A stretch of DNA of 64,000 nt from Gautieria morchelliformis (GCA_015179125.1 WHVA01000421.1:38134-102133); one strand, 5' to 3'. Shown: positions 10,473 through 22,905, counted from the stretch's first letter. Program-made: numbers and translations. Notes: generated by a model from the letters alone, not told the origin.

Positions 10473-10868
10473 GTCAGAAGGAGAAGTATGGGATGGGATT
10501 TCCAGTGTTTGGAGCTCAACCTAAGAAGAGGGGCTGTTGTACGCCGTGTGCACAGAAGAGGTTGTGATCTCCGAGTTGCCATCTCCAATTCTGAATGCAC
10601 CTATGGTGAATGCAACATGCAGTATGACCACCGGTCCTCTAGTGGAGAGACTTTTCTGGTGTAAGGGCAACCCTAGCTGGCTGTGGAGGTCACACTGACA
10701 AGGGTAAATCCGAAGTATACATATAAATGAACAGAATACACAAGAGAGGGGATTCTCACCTGACAAGGGGAAATCCGAAGAGAAAAGTCTAAGGATCCCC
10801 AATGTCAGTGAGCCCATATTATACTATACTAGTCTGCAGCCAGGGACAACACTCAGCACTCACCATCA
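10473..10868 (-). other. Leader region of the second gypsy element
   Basis: Non-coding, upstream of the Gag start on the minus strand. It carries a 21-nt motif twice (CTGACAAGGG..AATCCGAAG at 10695-10715 and 10760-10780), the second forming a hairpin. LINE B is inserted at its upstream end. Confidence 0.5.
10760..10808. repeat. Leader hairpin (CTGACAAGGGG type)
   Basis: CTGACAAGGGGAAATCC pairs with GGATCCCCAATGTCAG around the loop GAAGAGAAAAGTCTAA. Loop and layout (half-copy upstream, full hairpin downstream) match the Copia leader at 48481-48584 although the stem sequence differs. Confidence 0.75.
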
Positions 10869-10892
10869 ACCCTTGATGCCATTGCACGCTCC

Positions 10893-12030
10893 TTGTCCGG
10901 AACCACAACCTCATCCAAAAATTCCCACGCTACCAAAAACCCCCAAAACTCGCTATCTTCCAACCCCTCCCAACCCCAGCTAGAATCCTTAGACACAATC
11001 CCACAGCCTCTCCCAGCATCCACCCACCAAAGCAATGCTGATCCTGGCAGTCGCGGGGCCCACCAAGAAACCGCCACCTCACCGCAACACCCCACTAGTC
11101 ACAGAAAGTCACACCCTGTGATCAAGCTTGCAAGCAACAAACAGGACCGAAGGACCCAGCACTCAGGAAGGATCAACGTGGTCACCTGAAGATGCTCATC
11201 AGTTCCTCCTCAGCGAACGGCTTCTCCCAGAAAGGCAATAAATAATGTACCACAGTCTGGCCACGGCGCTGCTACACCTCGCAGAAGCACAGTCATTGAT
11301 ACCGAAGATGACGGAGGAGGGAATCAAGGCGGTAGCCACGCTAATAACTGACCTAGCAGACAGAACAGCCATTGCCGAGTTGGCCACCGCAGTCAGAGAA
11401 AGGTTAAGTGGCGTGAATGACGTCCTCGCCCCCATGCTACAACAAATGGAACTGGCCACAACAAAGATCAGAGAATCCACTAACAGTTTAGCAGGTACGG
11501 TCGAGGAACTATGGCAGGAAAGTGATGGAACGGCGCAGCGTATAGTAGACGCAGTCACAGCGCAAGCGCCGACCCCAACAGCGCAAGGCCAGGAGCAACA
11601 CTCCATCAGTAAACCAGCCTGATACCCGACTTACGCTGCGGAGCTGGCAGCGTGTGCAACAAAGCCAGTTAGCCTCCAGTCGAGTACCTTAGCAAAATGT
11701 GATCTGCGTGCCCGGCAGATCCTAATCAACAAAGTGCCTGAAGCCTCAGACCACATAATGGCCAGACTTTCGGAGCCAGACATACTTGACAGAGCCAACA
11801 GGGTGATCGGGGAGATGGAGTGGGATGACAACCAGGAAAAGCCAAGGGCGGTAGGAGTACAGAGGTTACCGAGCGATGCCTTCTTCCTAGAGCTACAAAC
11901 GGAGGAGACGGCAGAGCTGTTACAAACCTGTCAGACCACGACCAGCTTCCACTCCAAGTTCAGCAGCGACTCAATCATCAAACCTAACAACTACTCTATA
12001 ATTGCCGAATTCGTACCCATTAGATTCAAC
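10893..12030 (+). pseudogene. LINE B ORF1, N-terminal and middle part
   Basis: The ATG at 10893 gives a Ser/Thr/Pro/Gln-rich start. After a short break at about 11190-11240 the frame continues with the helical segment MYHSLATALLHLAEAQ and a coiled-coil-like stretch (QQMELATTKIRESTNSL). A further piece at 11640-12020 (CDLRARQILINKV, FFLELQTEETAELL, AEFVPIRFNPES) matches LINE C and D ORF1 upstream of the zinc knuckles. It ends where the inverted block begins. Role: Gag-like RNA chaperone. Confidence 0.8.
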
Positions 12031-12842
12031 CCTGAGTCTCGAGCTGAGCTGGTGGGAGTCGAGACTGGCAACAGCTGGTGCTGTGTGATGTTGTACTATT
12101 CATGGGGTCTAGGTTGGTTTTGGTGGGTTGGATTTCTGTCATTGAATTTACAGCGAAGCCCAGCTCGTCTAGCGATAGCTGGCGGTTTGAAGACATGCTC
12201 CTTGCATGGTTTCCACGTGTGGTGGACCGTTCCCTTTGTGTGCGCGGTGGTGGGGCTCCTCTCAGCTGGTTCCAATACGTTGGCATGTGCTCCGGGTGGC
12301 CCTGTTGTGCACCTGGTGTTGGCCTGAAGCAGGGTCGATATGGCGGGTTCGGGTAATCATGGTCAGGGTCTTGCGTTGTGGTTACCATTTCCCACGATTG
12401 TGGGTCCTTGCTCGCTGGATAGAAACACATGTTAGTCTCAGGGTACTTAAGCTGGATTCTGCCGGTGTGCTCTTTGAACTTCGGGCATTCACGGTCCCAT
12501 GCTGCATGCCCTATGTCTTCACAGTTCGTGCATCTGTAGATTTTGGGGTCAGTCACCCTGCATTCCGCCGTCCTGTGACCTCCATTCCCGCACGTGCCGC
12601 ATGTGTCGACGAGTTGAGGGCATTGTGCAGCCAGGTGGGCGACCCCAGATTTTTGGCATTTGAGGCACCTCCTAGCCTCTTGCAGCATCTTCCTGGCTGT
12701 CGTCCTGGTGCCTGTGATTAACACCCCACATCATATCAACGTGTTTGCTGCCATTCAGTTGCGTAGTTGTATAATCAGGTGAGCTGCTGTGGACTGGGTC
12801 GCAGTGCATCTCCCCAGGGGCTTTATCCATCGTGCGGAAACT
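12030..12842 (-). pseudogene. LINE B ORF1 zinc-knuckle part, inverted in place
   Basis: Read on the minus strand this is the missing continuation of ORF1: ARWIKPLGRC, ITGTRTTARKML, then three CCHC knuckles (CLKCQKSGVAHLAAQC, CGTCGNGGHRTAEC, CTNCEDIGHAAWDREC) and a Pro/Arg-rich tail ending near 12026. LINE D has the same order without inversion. The right border abuts the ORF2 start at 12843 and the left border lies near 12030-12075, so about 0.8 kb flipped within the element. Confidence 0.9.
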
Positions 12843-15560
12843 ATGTCATCCTGCACGACATTAAAAATATGGCAGCAAAACCTCAACAAGTCCGATGCAG
12901 TGCAGCAGGACTTGATTAATTCCACAGACCCTAACACTTACGACATAATTCTTCTGCAGGAGCCCTACTTCGACTTCCTAGGCAACACCCGCAATCAACC
13001 ACAGGTGGTACTCGCTCATCCCCACAGCGCACAGGGACAACCCCCAAAAATCCCACGCTGCCATCTTCATCAACCGTTGCCTTCTTTCCAGCACGTGGCA
13101 GCAAATCGACATACCTTCGCAAGACATAGTGGCAGTGGCTATACAGACCAACGCCAGGACCATCACCATCTTCAACATATATAATGACTGTGAGCACTCG
13201 GACAGCCTACAGGAAATGCACGATACGATCCAAGCGGACAAACGGGGCGCACGACTCATCAACCCATCAAAGATGTTATGGATGGGGGACTTCAACCACC
13301 ATCACTCCCTATGGGACGAAGAGCACAATGCGCATCTATTTACAATGGCCAACCTGGACAAGGCGCAAATGCTCCTAGAACTACTAGCACAGCATGATAT
13401 GCTTATGGCCCTGCCGAAGGATGTCCCCACTCTCTGCGCGTCCACCACCAAAAACCTAACATGCCCAGATAATGTCTTCAGCAGTTCGGCGCTACATGAC
13501 CTCTTCTCTCAGTGCACCACCTTCCCGGATATGCAACCCCCCTGCGCCGACCACTTCCCTATCTCCAGCACAATCGACGTATCGGTTCCTATGGCTGAGG
13601 AGTCGGCGAGAAGGAATTGGCAGCAGGTAGACTGGCCGAAATTCAGGGAGCACTTAACCAGCCAGCTAAGCAAACTCCCCCACCTGAACAAGATTACAGA
13701 AGCGGAAGAACTCGAAGAACGGCTAACTGCACTGACCACAGCGATCAACACGATGGTTGAAGCCGTCGTGCCATACTCTGTCCAATCCCCATACACCAAA
13801 AGATGGTGGACCAGAGAACTCAGTCAGGCAAGATCCAAGATGCGAAGGACAGCCAGGTATGCCAACTTAGCTCGGAACAACCCGCTACACCCAGCGCATA
13901 TCAGGAATATTGCAACTTGAGGAACAGTTACACTGACCTAATACGTGCCACCAAGCAGAGCTTCTGGATCGACTGGCTACAAACCGCAGACGAATCCAGC
14001 ATGTGGACAGCCAGTAGATTGGTGTCTGGGCCGTCATCTGATGGGGCTCGCACCAGGGTCCCACCGCTGAAGGTGGTGGGCGACAATGGTATGGAGACCA
14101 GGGTAACAAACAACGAGGAGAAAAGCAAGCTTCTATTTAGTTCGTTCTTCCCCTCACAAGGAGCGCAACCCCACCAGCAACTCAACACACGATTCCCGGG
14201 GCTGGCCTTCGAATACACACCAATCACCAACCAGCAAATCATATGAGTGATCGGCAAGATGAGCCCATACAAAGCTCAGGGCCCTCTGGACTCTCCAACG
14301 CAGCACTAACCCACTGCGCAGATCTGCTAACCCCCCACCTAGGGTGCATCTACCGCACGACGTTCCACCTCGACGTATACCCCAAGCAATGGAGAACTAC
14401 CACCATTGCCGCCTTAAGGAAGCTGGGAAAGCCTGACTACACACTGGCAAAAGCTTACCATCCCATCACGCTAATGGAAACCTTAGCCAAGCCGCTCTCA
14501 GGGTGCGTTGCCGAAACGCTAACCCACTATGCTGAAGCACTCCAACTACTGCCGAACACCAACTTCGGGGGACGGGCAGGAAGGAACACCGTCGACGCCC
14601 TCCATGTAACAATAGATTTCATCAAAGACCAGTGGAGGAAGGGAAAGGTAGTATCTGCGCTATTCCTGGACATCAAAGGAGCGTTCCCGAGTGTGACTGT
14701 GGACCGACTGATCCATGACTTGCAGATGAAAGGGGTACCAGAGCAATACACCAAGTGGGTACAAAACAGGTTGCAAGGGCGCCAAACGAGGATCCAGTTC
14801 GATGATTATGTGTCCGACCTCCTGGACATTGATAACGGATGCGACCAAGGGGACCCAATCTCGGTGATACTGTATCATTTCTACAACGCGGGACTGATAG
14901 AAGTGGCAAGACAGGACAAAGGAGAGCTAGCACCGGCGTTCATAGACGATGTGATGTTTCTAGCGGTGGGCAAAACATTCAAGCAGATGCATAGCAGGCT
15001 AGTCCAGATGATGACGAGAGATGGAGGGGCGAACGAGTGTTCCAAGCTTCACAATTCACGGTTCGAATTGGACAAGATGAAATTGATTGACTTCACCTGG
15101 AGGAGGGTGGAGGACCCAGAAGGGCAAGGGAAGACGAAGCTACTCCAAGGGCGGCCCCTCAGCCTCGCAGGCACACCCATAGCACTGACAGCATCCCACA
15201 AACTACTTGGGGTGATACTCGATCGAGAACTACGGTTCAGGGAGCAAGCAGCTAGTGCAGTCGCCAAAGGCACTGACTGGGTACTGCAATTTCGACGGCT
15301 GGCCAAACCAACAAAGGGCATGTCTTATCGCAATATGAGACACCTTTATCTCAGCATTGCCATCCCCAAAATGCTGTACGCCACCGACGTATGGTATACC
15401 CGGTGCACAAGGGCGAGAACGACAAGCAAGCCCGAGCTCAGTGGGCTTCGTCTCAAAGCTCACCAAGGTGCAGAGAATGGCAGCGGTATACATCACAGGA
15501 GCACTGCGCTCCACACCAACTGACCTACTTGATATTCATGCTGACTTACTGCCATCCAGC
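12843..15560 (+). pseudogene. LINE B ORF2: endonuclease and reverse transcriptase
   Basis: The ATG at 12843 starts KIWQQNLNKSD and ILLQEPYFDFLG (catalytic Glu). A frameshift near 13010 follows, then TIFNIYNDCEHSDS, GDFNHHHSLWDEE and CADHFPISS (Asp-His) up to 13920. Shifts follow near 13810-13920 and 14245. RT runs 14250-15520: KAYHPITLMETLAK, GGRAGRNTVDALH, LFLDIKGAFPSV, DQGDPISVILY and the catalytic box FIDDVMF. A shift near 15400 precedes ITGALRSTPTDLLD. The enzyme nicks DNA and primes reverse transcription from the nick. At least four shifts make it inactive. Confidence 0.92.
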
Positions 15561-16828
15561 TAGCGCTAGACAAGCACACTTACAACGCCACCCTATGCAT
15601 GCTCACGCTGCCACCCCTCCACCCACTACACACATGCTTGCGCAAGGCCTCGAAACAGGCATGGCAGCATCGTTCACCATTACACAACCTGCTCCAAGCC
15701 CACAGCCTGACAGTCGGCGAAGTTGAAGTCATCCCGCGACTCGACATGAGCCTCATGGATCCCACCAGTGCGCACACACATAGCCAAGGACGACAGGGAA
15801 GCGATCAGGCACGACAAAGCGAACACAGCTTCGATCAAAATCTACGCAGATGGATCGAGTTATGAAGGAGGTGTCGGAGCCGCCGCCGTGCTCTTATCAA
15901 TGGCGCACAGTGGCATGAACTGCAACACCACCTGGGCGCTGACACATCTCACACAGTCTATGAAGCTGAAATCATCGGACTAATCCTCGCCGCCACCATG
16001 CTGCAGGAACACAATTTCCTGGATGGAGTCGCCATCCCATTGACAACCAAGCCGCGATCAAAGCATTGAGCAGCCGCAAAAGCGGCCCTGGACAACATCT
16101 CATTGACTATTTTCTCAAACAGATGCAGCGAGTGGCGGAAACACACCCTGGAGTACCCCTCGACGTTCACTGGGTGCCTGGCCACAAGGGAGTCAAAGGG
16201 AACGAGAGGGCCGATGAGCTAGCTAAAGAAGCGGCGAAGGGACGCAGCAGCCCGGCCCCAGCCCTCCCAGGAAACTGCGGTCACCACTACCAAGCAGCAG
16301 GTCAGCCCTCAAGACCACATACAAAAAGCAACTGAAGACAAAGGTAAGACAACTGTTCACCGAGTCCCCAAGGTATCAAAGGTTCCACACGATCACCCAC
16401 AAGCGCCATCTTCCAACTACCGCGAGATGGCGAGCCACCTGCCGCGCCGACAATCAAGCATACTCGTACAGTTACGGACAGGCCACGTTCAGCTCCACCA
16501 ACACCTGCACAAGATGGGCTCCAGCACCACCCCAATGTGCCCAGCTTGCCACCGGCATGAAGAAACAGTCCGACACTATCTGCTATCCTGTATCGCATAT
16601 GCCCAATATCGACAACCCATGATAAATATCCTTAGACGAGACGCACTTGACCTATCCAAGCTCCTTTCCAACCCCACCAGCGTATATTACATGTTAGATT
16701 ATGTAAATGTGACCAAACGCTTCCACCCCCCCCCCCTCCCCCTGCCGCCGCACCCTGATCCCCCTTTCCTCCCCAATGACCCTCAGCCCCAGTCAGAGGC
16801 ACATGAACATGCATTGCTAACAGAATAG
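15561..16828 (+). pseudogene. LINE B ORF2: RNase H and C-terminal zinc motif
   Basis: The RNase H signature is split over frames: IKIYADGSSYEGGVGAAAVL (about 15835), then HWVPGHKGVKGNERADELAK (about 16170-16230). The C-terminal domain ILVQLRTGHVQLHQHLHKMG with CPACHRHEETVRHYLLSC (16460-16590) is typical of Tad1/I-type LINEs. The reading ends at 16828; a C-rich tract and about 400 bp of 3' UTR follow. Confidence 0.88.
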
Positions 16829-17254
16829 CTCTCCCCACAGATCCTCCCGTCTCACCCAGCCCCACCCCATCGCCGCCGCACACCCATGCGTATGCCTGCC
16901 ACGCACCACGCCAGCACCCCCGAGCACAGCCATCCGCATTAGCCCGCTCCTCTCTCGCCTCTGATCAGAAGGAGGCCACACAGCTCCTTTTCACCTCTCC
17001 TCTTCTCCTTTCAAATGGTCACTTTGTACATAGACAAGACAAATCATGGACGTATTCGCACATGTTTCAGGACATGCCCACACACCTTACTCTTTACCAT
17101 CTAACTACATTACAGCGAATAATCTTCAGGGGAAGTTAGTCCAGATTGGGACCTCCTTGCCTTAGGGCGTATGTTTTGTTTCTCGTCCATGGTCACTCAC
17201 TAGCTACATGGTTTGTAGTATCCTACATGAGCAAAAAAAAAACCCTTGATGCCA

Positions 17255-18273
17255 CATACTACATGAGTTGCTTGACTTCCGACACTGTTCCGAGAGCAGA
17301 AAGTTGGACAGTGGAGTGGAATTGGCAAAGCAAACAGAACTGGTGGAGGTTCTCCCAGAAGCGCAATCACTTCTGAAAGTGGAGTTGGAGATGGAGTTGG
17401 AAATGGAGTTGGAACTTGGTGTAGTGTCAGAACTGTAAAACAGGGTGTCCCCTGACAGCTTGACTGCCCCACCATGGCACACGGATGGGCCCTGCATCGG
17501 ACTGGGGTGTTCATCCCTACAAGAATCCCACACTATGAACTTGGAAATGTGGCAGGTATACCACTGGAACTTACATGATTGTCACGCTAGAACACCGTTA
17601 CAATTGACATGACTTGCCATGAGTTTATCACTAGAACACCTGTAGCATACCACTGGTCTATCTGGATAAATACCCTGATTTTAAATGATATTTTGCCTTA
17701 ATACCAATGATACTAGCAATGAAATTCCGTTCAGATCAATGACTCTCAGTGATTTGCTACCTGAAATGAACCCACAGGTATGGGCGCTATACTACCAAAA
17801 CGTGTCCCATGAGTATATCACAGAAACTCGATGTTTGACCCACTGGATGCAGTGCTTTGGCCACTGAAATTTCAGTGGGCCAAACCATGGGTTTTCAATG
17901 GGTTTACTTCCCACAGCGAATGCCTGGAATGGCATCTGCAGGTAAGTATGGTGTTGGGCATATTAAGGATCTTGTTGTAACTTATTAGTGATGTGCAGGA
18001 GTGCAAATAATTGAATTTCCCATATAACAACAGGATTAGCTAATCACTAATTAAAATTGGGCCTTCACATGAAATAACCCCTCTAGGTCTGGGGGAAACC
18101 CCCTTGGCAGGCTACCAGATGGTAATTACATGTACAATATTGATAATAGTGCATGTGAGTGGCAAATCAAATGCAGGAATGTTCTCAAAACCAAAACCAT
18201 ATGGAAGCCCAACCACTATGGTAGTAGAAGCTGCAACATATCCATGTTTTAATGAGTGTTTCCCCTGGCAAAA
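17255..18273. other. No gene recognised; possible upstream part of gypsy leader
   Basis: 17255-17530 should be continuous with 10473-10868 before LINE B inserted and may belong to the LTR/leader of that gypsy element; a GGAGTTGGAGAT-type short repeat lies near 17380-17412. No coding family is seen in the rest. A palindrome is at 17856-17884. Confidence 0.45.
17856..17884. repeat. Palindrome TTTGGCC...GGGCCAAA
   Basis: TTTGGCCACTGAAAT pairs with TTTCAGTGGGCCAAA with one bulged base. It could be two abutting terminal repeats of a DNA transposon or a fold-back element. Confidence 0.6.
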
Positions 18274-21200
18274 TCATGTGGCCTCTCTGCATAGAGTCCA
18301 TGACCTGCCATGCTCAAACCGGCTGAAATCAAGCTTTGTGGACCCCTTCACAATAACAGCAGTGTTCACTGGCCACCAGAGACCTACTTGTGACCAGGGT
18401 GGTATCCAGAATATAAGTTCTAAGGGGGAGTTTAGTACCCAGCCATTTTCGAGCCGCGAGTCATTTTGAAACCCAGGCCCCATGGCTGTGCGAAGGATAT
18501 TAGCAAATTTTGTCATATTGCGACAAGTCAAGATAACAGCTACTGACCAGCCTGACGTGCGAATAGTGCCGAAATGAACGCCCCACTGTCTGCATTCCAC
18601 ACACGGATCGTGTTGTCAAGAGACCCAGAGACGATGCGCTTGCCATCGTGCGAGAACACCACCGACGTGACGGTGTCGGTGTGGCCTTGGAATGGTCCTG
18701 AAATGACCTCACCGCTATCTGCACTCCACACACGGATAGTCTTGTCATCCGATCCTGACACGATGCGCCTGCCGTCGGGCGAGAATGCTACCGAGAAACA
18801 CCGAGGTTGTGGCCTACCAAGACGTTTTCAATAGATAACCACATCTTTAGTTTCCCTGTCTCTATGCGGAGTAGTCTTGGAAAGTCTGGGAGGTACGTCT
18901 ATGACACTATGGAGCTTTCAGGTGCAAACGGGTGTGCCGACACATAGAGATGGGGAGTGCTCTCCGAGATTATGCTCCAAAAAGTAGCTACAAACTTGCG
19001 AGTATCCCATACAAATGCTGTAGTGTCATTATCCTGAAGTTCATTAGACTCACGTCGGAGCTCACAACAACTTGGGCGCTCACCTGACTCCAATTCATTA
19101 TTGACAAGAGCGCTGCTGATGTATCGGGTACCTTCTTGATTAAACTCAACACTTCTAGCCAGTAGAGTAGCTTGTTCTCGAAGAACTCCTTGACCTTTCC
19201 ACCTATACCTGGCGTAAAGGTGGTGGCGCGAACATGGTCCGCCCAAAAACGGCAAGAGTAGGAAAGTTGTGAGGATATGTACTTCTTGGTCCGTGTCTCC
19301 AAGTCGACGACATCGTCGTTGCGCAGATGTGAAGTTTCAAGCTGACAAATGTTGAAACAAAGTTCATCCTTCATCACGCGCAAGCATGAGAGCGCAAGGC
19401 CGCCATGGTGTAACGATGTGTCAATGTAGTATTGTCTGATTGGGGTCAGATTCTTGAATGGGAAGGCTCAATAGAGCACCCATGGGTCCAACTATAGCAG
19501 GAACCTCGGTATCAGGCTCGACTCCATGGCACAGCTTCTGCAGGGCAGACATCGAGAGCGGTTCTTTGGCAGTCAGCAGGCAGCCTATCACCAAGCCGAA
19601 GCGACGCTTGACCGTGGCCGTCAAGTCATCGCCATCCTCGAATATCTGTTTGAGGATACCAAGATACAGGTTATCCATCCCACGGAGATTCTTGACTAAA
19701 AGTTCCTCCAGTTGCTCAACAGCAACGCGACCACCCTTCCCATCTCCTTTGACAAATCGACAAGCAGTCGACGCCCATTGAAAGTGACCTTCAGATTTCT
19801 TCACTAATAATTGACACCAGCCATCGTTGGGCCATTTCCGCTCGAGGGCCGTAATGTTACCTAGCTCATGTTTCACAAAGCGGGCGACGGCATCGGCAGG
19901 GTTCGGGTCAATATCCTTTAGGGACCTGGACAGCACGTGCTTCTTCCCAAGAAGGGCGTCCTGGATGTCTTTTTCAGCACGCGAAGTGATTAGAACACGG
20001 AAGTTGGACGGCAGTTCTGCTGCTTGATTGCCAAGGACAGACAAGAGACCGTGGCGAGAATCCCGGTCTCCGCTCTCATCCAATGCATCAATAACGATCA
20101 CCGTTGGTCCGACGGTCGTTAGCCCACGGGCGGCATCTAGAATGAACTTCTGGAACTGCCGATGAGGTATGCGTGTGGTCCGAAGGGCTCTCTGCTCTCC
20201 GACCACTTTCGCCAACGATGCTTTGCGTGGTGGGTCCAGATCAGCCAGATCACGAGCAATAGTGCTAAAGATATTGTCGGGGGATCGCTCTGCCGGACGA
20301 TCGCGGTCAAAACAGTACGACGATCCGAGGCGTTCGAGCCTTGCAAATCGGCGAGCGACCTCGTGAGCAATTGCCGACTTGCCGGCACCTGCAACATCAT
20401 TCAAGAAAAATATTCGGGGGGTGTCGTCGCTATCCTGGTTGACCCAATCGCAGATCTCCCCGATAACCTTCTCGCGAGTACCCGGCAAACAGCCTTTTTT
20501 AGGATCGCATTCAGCTCCATATGCATAGGGCATGTCATTAAGCTGAACTTCCACGGCTGGTTGCAAGGTGTATTAGCCTCGGGATTAGCCTCGGGACAGG
20601 CCCAAAGTCAGAAAACTCACGGAGGCTGCGGACGGCCTCCAGAACACGAAGTACTTTGATTTCGGTATGAATGACGGCGCGTTCCTGTAACGCCGACCTG
20701 AGTGCGTTGAAGGTTTGCTGGTATTGTGTGACCGTGGTGTCAACATCCGACCGTAGATTTTTCGCGGTTCTTTTCCCTGAACAAAGATCATCAGCCATGG
20801 CCACCTGACACAATGGGTTCAACATACAGAAGTTCTTGTTTTGGGCATAGTCGCGGATAAAGTAACTGCACTCTACCGTCAGATTCGTTAAGGATATAAT
20901 AAGTGGCATTTGCGATTCAATTTCCTTCAACGGCTCTGCCAAGCCGATGAATCCATACGTATCTCCAATGAGTTTCGCCAGCTCATTGATGCTATTGTCC
21001 CGGTCCCTCTGCGCAATGACCGTCTGGGCCAGACGTCAGATATGTCAACTCAGCTGGTGCATGGGATAGATCTTACCTTTGACACACTAGACAGGATAGA
21101 CCATGCCATTTTTGCGTAAGGATGGACCTAGAATCAAGAAAACCGTGTACATGAGATGACCTGGGAGACCGCCGACGTTTGAACCATACCTCTGAGATCC

Positions 21201-22055
21201 CATCCACGATCTCAGTAAACAGTTTGATCTTGTCCAGGAGTGGATCCCAAGCCGCCATTGTCGAGATGACAGTATTATTGGTGGCGGAAATGATGCCGTC
21301 GACGACATTCCCTGCATCGATAATTCTGGGCAGCGCCGGGTTCATATTATCGATCACTTTCGTTCCGCTGACTGCTTCGCTCAACCGGGCCTCCCGCGCC
21401 TCATCGGACGTCGCGAAAGACGAAATGGTGAAATATAGGACAGTCTGAACCTCATGCATCTTCCCTGCCTTGTCTGATTTTTGTAGTTTGAGAACAACCG
21501 CTGCTGTGTTTGATTATTACACGTGTATTCCGTCGATTAACGAAAAGGACTGACCTCCGGTTGCTCCTTCTGCAAGAAGCAACTCAATCCTTTCCTTCGT
21601 ACCGCCTATGTAGTCATCGTGTCCGATGGTATGATGCCCATATACTTCAATTTCCAGCACAGAAGACCGATTCAAGTGGAAGCTGTGGATGGACTTAAGA
21701 TAACATTGAGACAATAACACTGGAATTAAACGCACAAGTAGAATGGCCCATTCCACGAGGCGGTATTGCCCCTCATAGCTAAGTCGGTCTCCTGGATATC
21801 CTTATCGACGAAGAGTTTCACGAAGCAGCGACTATGACGCTTGCCGAACAGTGAAACATTGGGAAGGTGATCGCATTTCAGGTCTGTTGTCAATCGGCAA
21901 GAGTCAGCATGCAATAGGCAGCGCAAACGAGTCTTTCCTGCAACTTTGATTGCTGCAGGAATACTTCGGGGTGGAGCGTGAACAGTTGGCTCACTAGAGA
22001 AGTGATCATGGACTTACGCTACCGTGCCCTTATCGTTGCCCTTAACGTTGTTCAT
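18274..22055 (-). pseudogene. C2-NACHT-WD40 STAND protein (fungal NLR), decayed
   Basis: Read right to left. The likely start is ATG 22055-22053, followed by an intron with GTAAGT donor. A C2 domain (about 21926-21560: LPNVSLFGKRHS, VLEIEVYGHHTIGHDDYIGG) is followed by a helical region (21459-20590; one clean intron ends before TVIAQRDRDNSINELAKLIG). The NACHT domain (20530-19430) has Walker A DVAGAGKSA (first Gly replaced by Asp) and Walker B VIVIDALDES. A shift near 19425 leads to CLRVMKDELCFNIC; an intron donor follows MNWSQ and the next exon has VWDTRKFVATFW. A TAG follows SSIVS (about 18900), a shift occurs near 18790, and only two WD40 repeats ([20 protein letters not shown]) remain before a recognisable C-terminal block (ELIFWIPPWSQ, stop at 18274). 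Such proteins are thought to act in non-self recognition and cell death; this copy is probably dead. Confidence 0.85.
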
Positions 22056-22440
22056 TGTTCCCAGTGTTCGAGGTGGGTGGTAGGTGAAAAAAGACGACGA
22101 GAGGCGCCTGGCACTACCTGCAGCCGCGGCCACGTGTTCCCGGCGCTCAGGTGCAGCGCCCGTCGATGTAGCTCCGTCTCCATAAATACTCGGCCGTATT
22201 GGTAAGTACAGCTGGTCCGTGTCTCAGAGGCAACGCGGCTACATATCAGGTCGTGCCTTGTGGTGAGTGAGCTCTGTGCTCCTCCTGGGCAAAGTTTCAT
22301 GGATCCGTTGTCGCGCCTACAACATGCAGTAAGGTCCAGGATTTCACCCAGGCGGTCTATCCCGTCCTTACATATATGAGGTCATACATGCAGCTTTAGT
22401 GCCCAGGTATCCACAAATCAGTCCGCTACCAGACCTCCAA
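22056..22440. other. Upstream region of the NLR pseudogene
   Basis: Non-coding. The 130 bp next to the start, with ACCCACCTCGAACACTG just upstream of the ATG, recur at 54875-55005, which supports this as the promoter/5' UTR. No motif decides regulation. Confidence 0.55.
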
Positions 22441-22905
22441 ACGCGACACTTGTCCCCCAGGTCCATCTCCCCTCCCAACCGTTCCACCTTGCCTAGACCC
22501 ACCAATGCCCCACGTCTCGTTTCAGCAGTACGCCCTCGGTGGACAGCGACCATATAGTCCCCAATGACTCCTTCTCCAAATTCTGTCCAGCCCCGAGAGC
22601 GTCCATGGCCAACTTCGTAATCGTCCAGTACCGATCCGCCCGCAAATGGCTCATCCACCGTTCCCTGCCAGCGTGGACAGTCCCTCTATGAACCAGAAAT
22701 CCCGCTGTCTGTACATGTGTTTCACCAGCCCCGTCAGCCGAAAGGCAAATCCAACCACTTCCAAGCCCCATACCCAGCACAAGCCCCAAACCGCCAAAGA
22801 CTAAGACAAATCCGCCCGGAGGCGGCCTTGCAAAACATAGTCCCTAATGTCACCAACAAGCCCTCGCCCAATCAAGATCAGTCAGATTGGTGGCGGGGAG
22901 GCTAA
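22441..22905 (+). repeat. Repeat family X, copy 1 (degenerate)
   Basis: Matches 37490-37800 and, inverted, 46110-46400 in scattered blocks, for example the region around CAGCACAAGCCCCAA (about 22780). Frames are closed. Family unknown to me. Confidence 0.55.

Larger units (their letters stand above)
10882..17241 (+). mobile_element. Tad1-type LINE, copy B (near full length, 13-bp target duplications)
   Basis: 6,360 bp bounded by ACCCTTGATGCCA at 10869-10881 and 17242-17254, with an A-run (17233-17242) before the right copy: a complete target-primed insertion. Order: 5' UTR, ORF1, ORF2 (endonuclease, RT, RNase H, CCHC tail), then about 400 bp of 3' UTR from 16829. The middle and C-terminal part of ORF1 (about 12030-12842) is inverted. 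Several frameshifts make it inactive. The 3' tail differs from LINE C, so it belongs to another subfamily. Confidence 0.93.

Noticed and set aside
17255-17533. Minus-strand Ser/Asn-rich frame as Gag or host protein
   Set aside because: The repeat of a GGAGTTGGA-type motif creates the frame; it is upstream of a Gag start and more likely LTR/leader.
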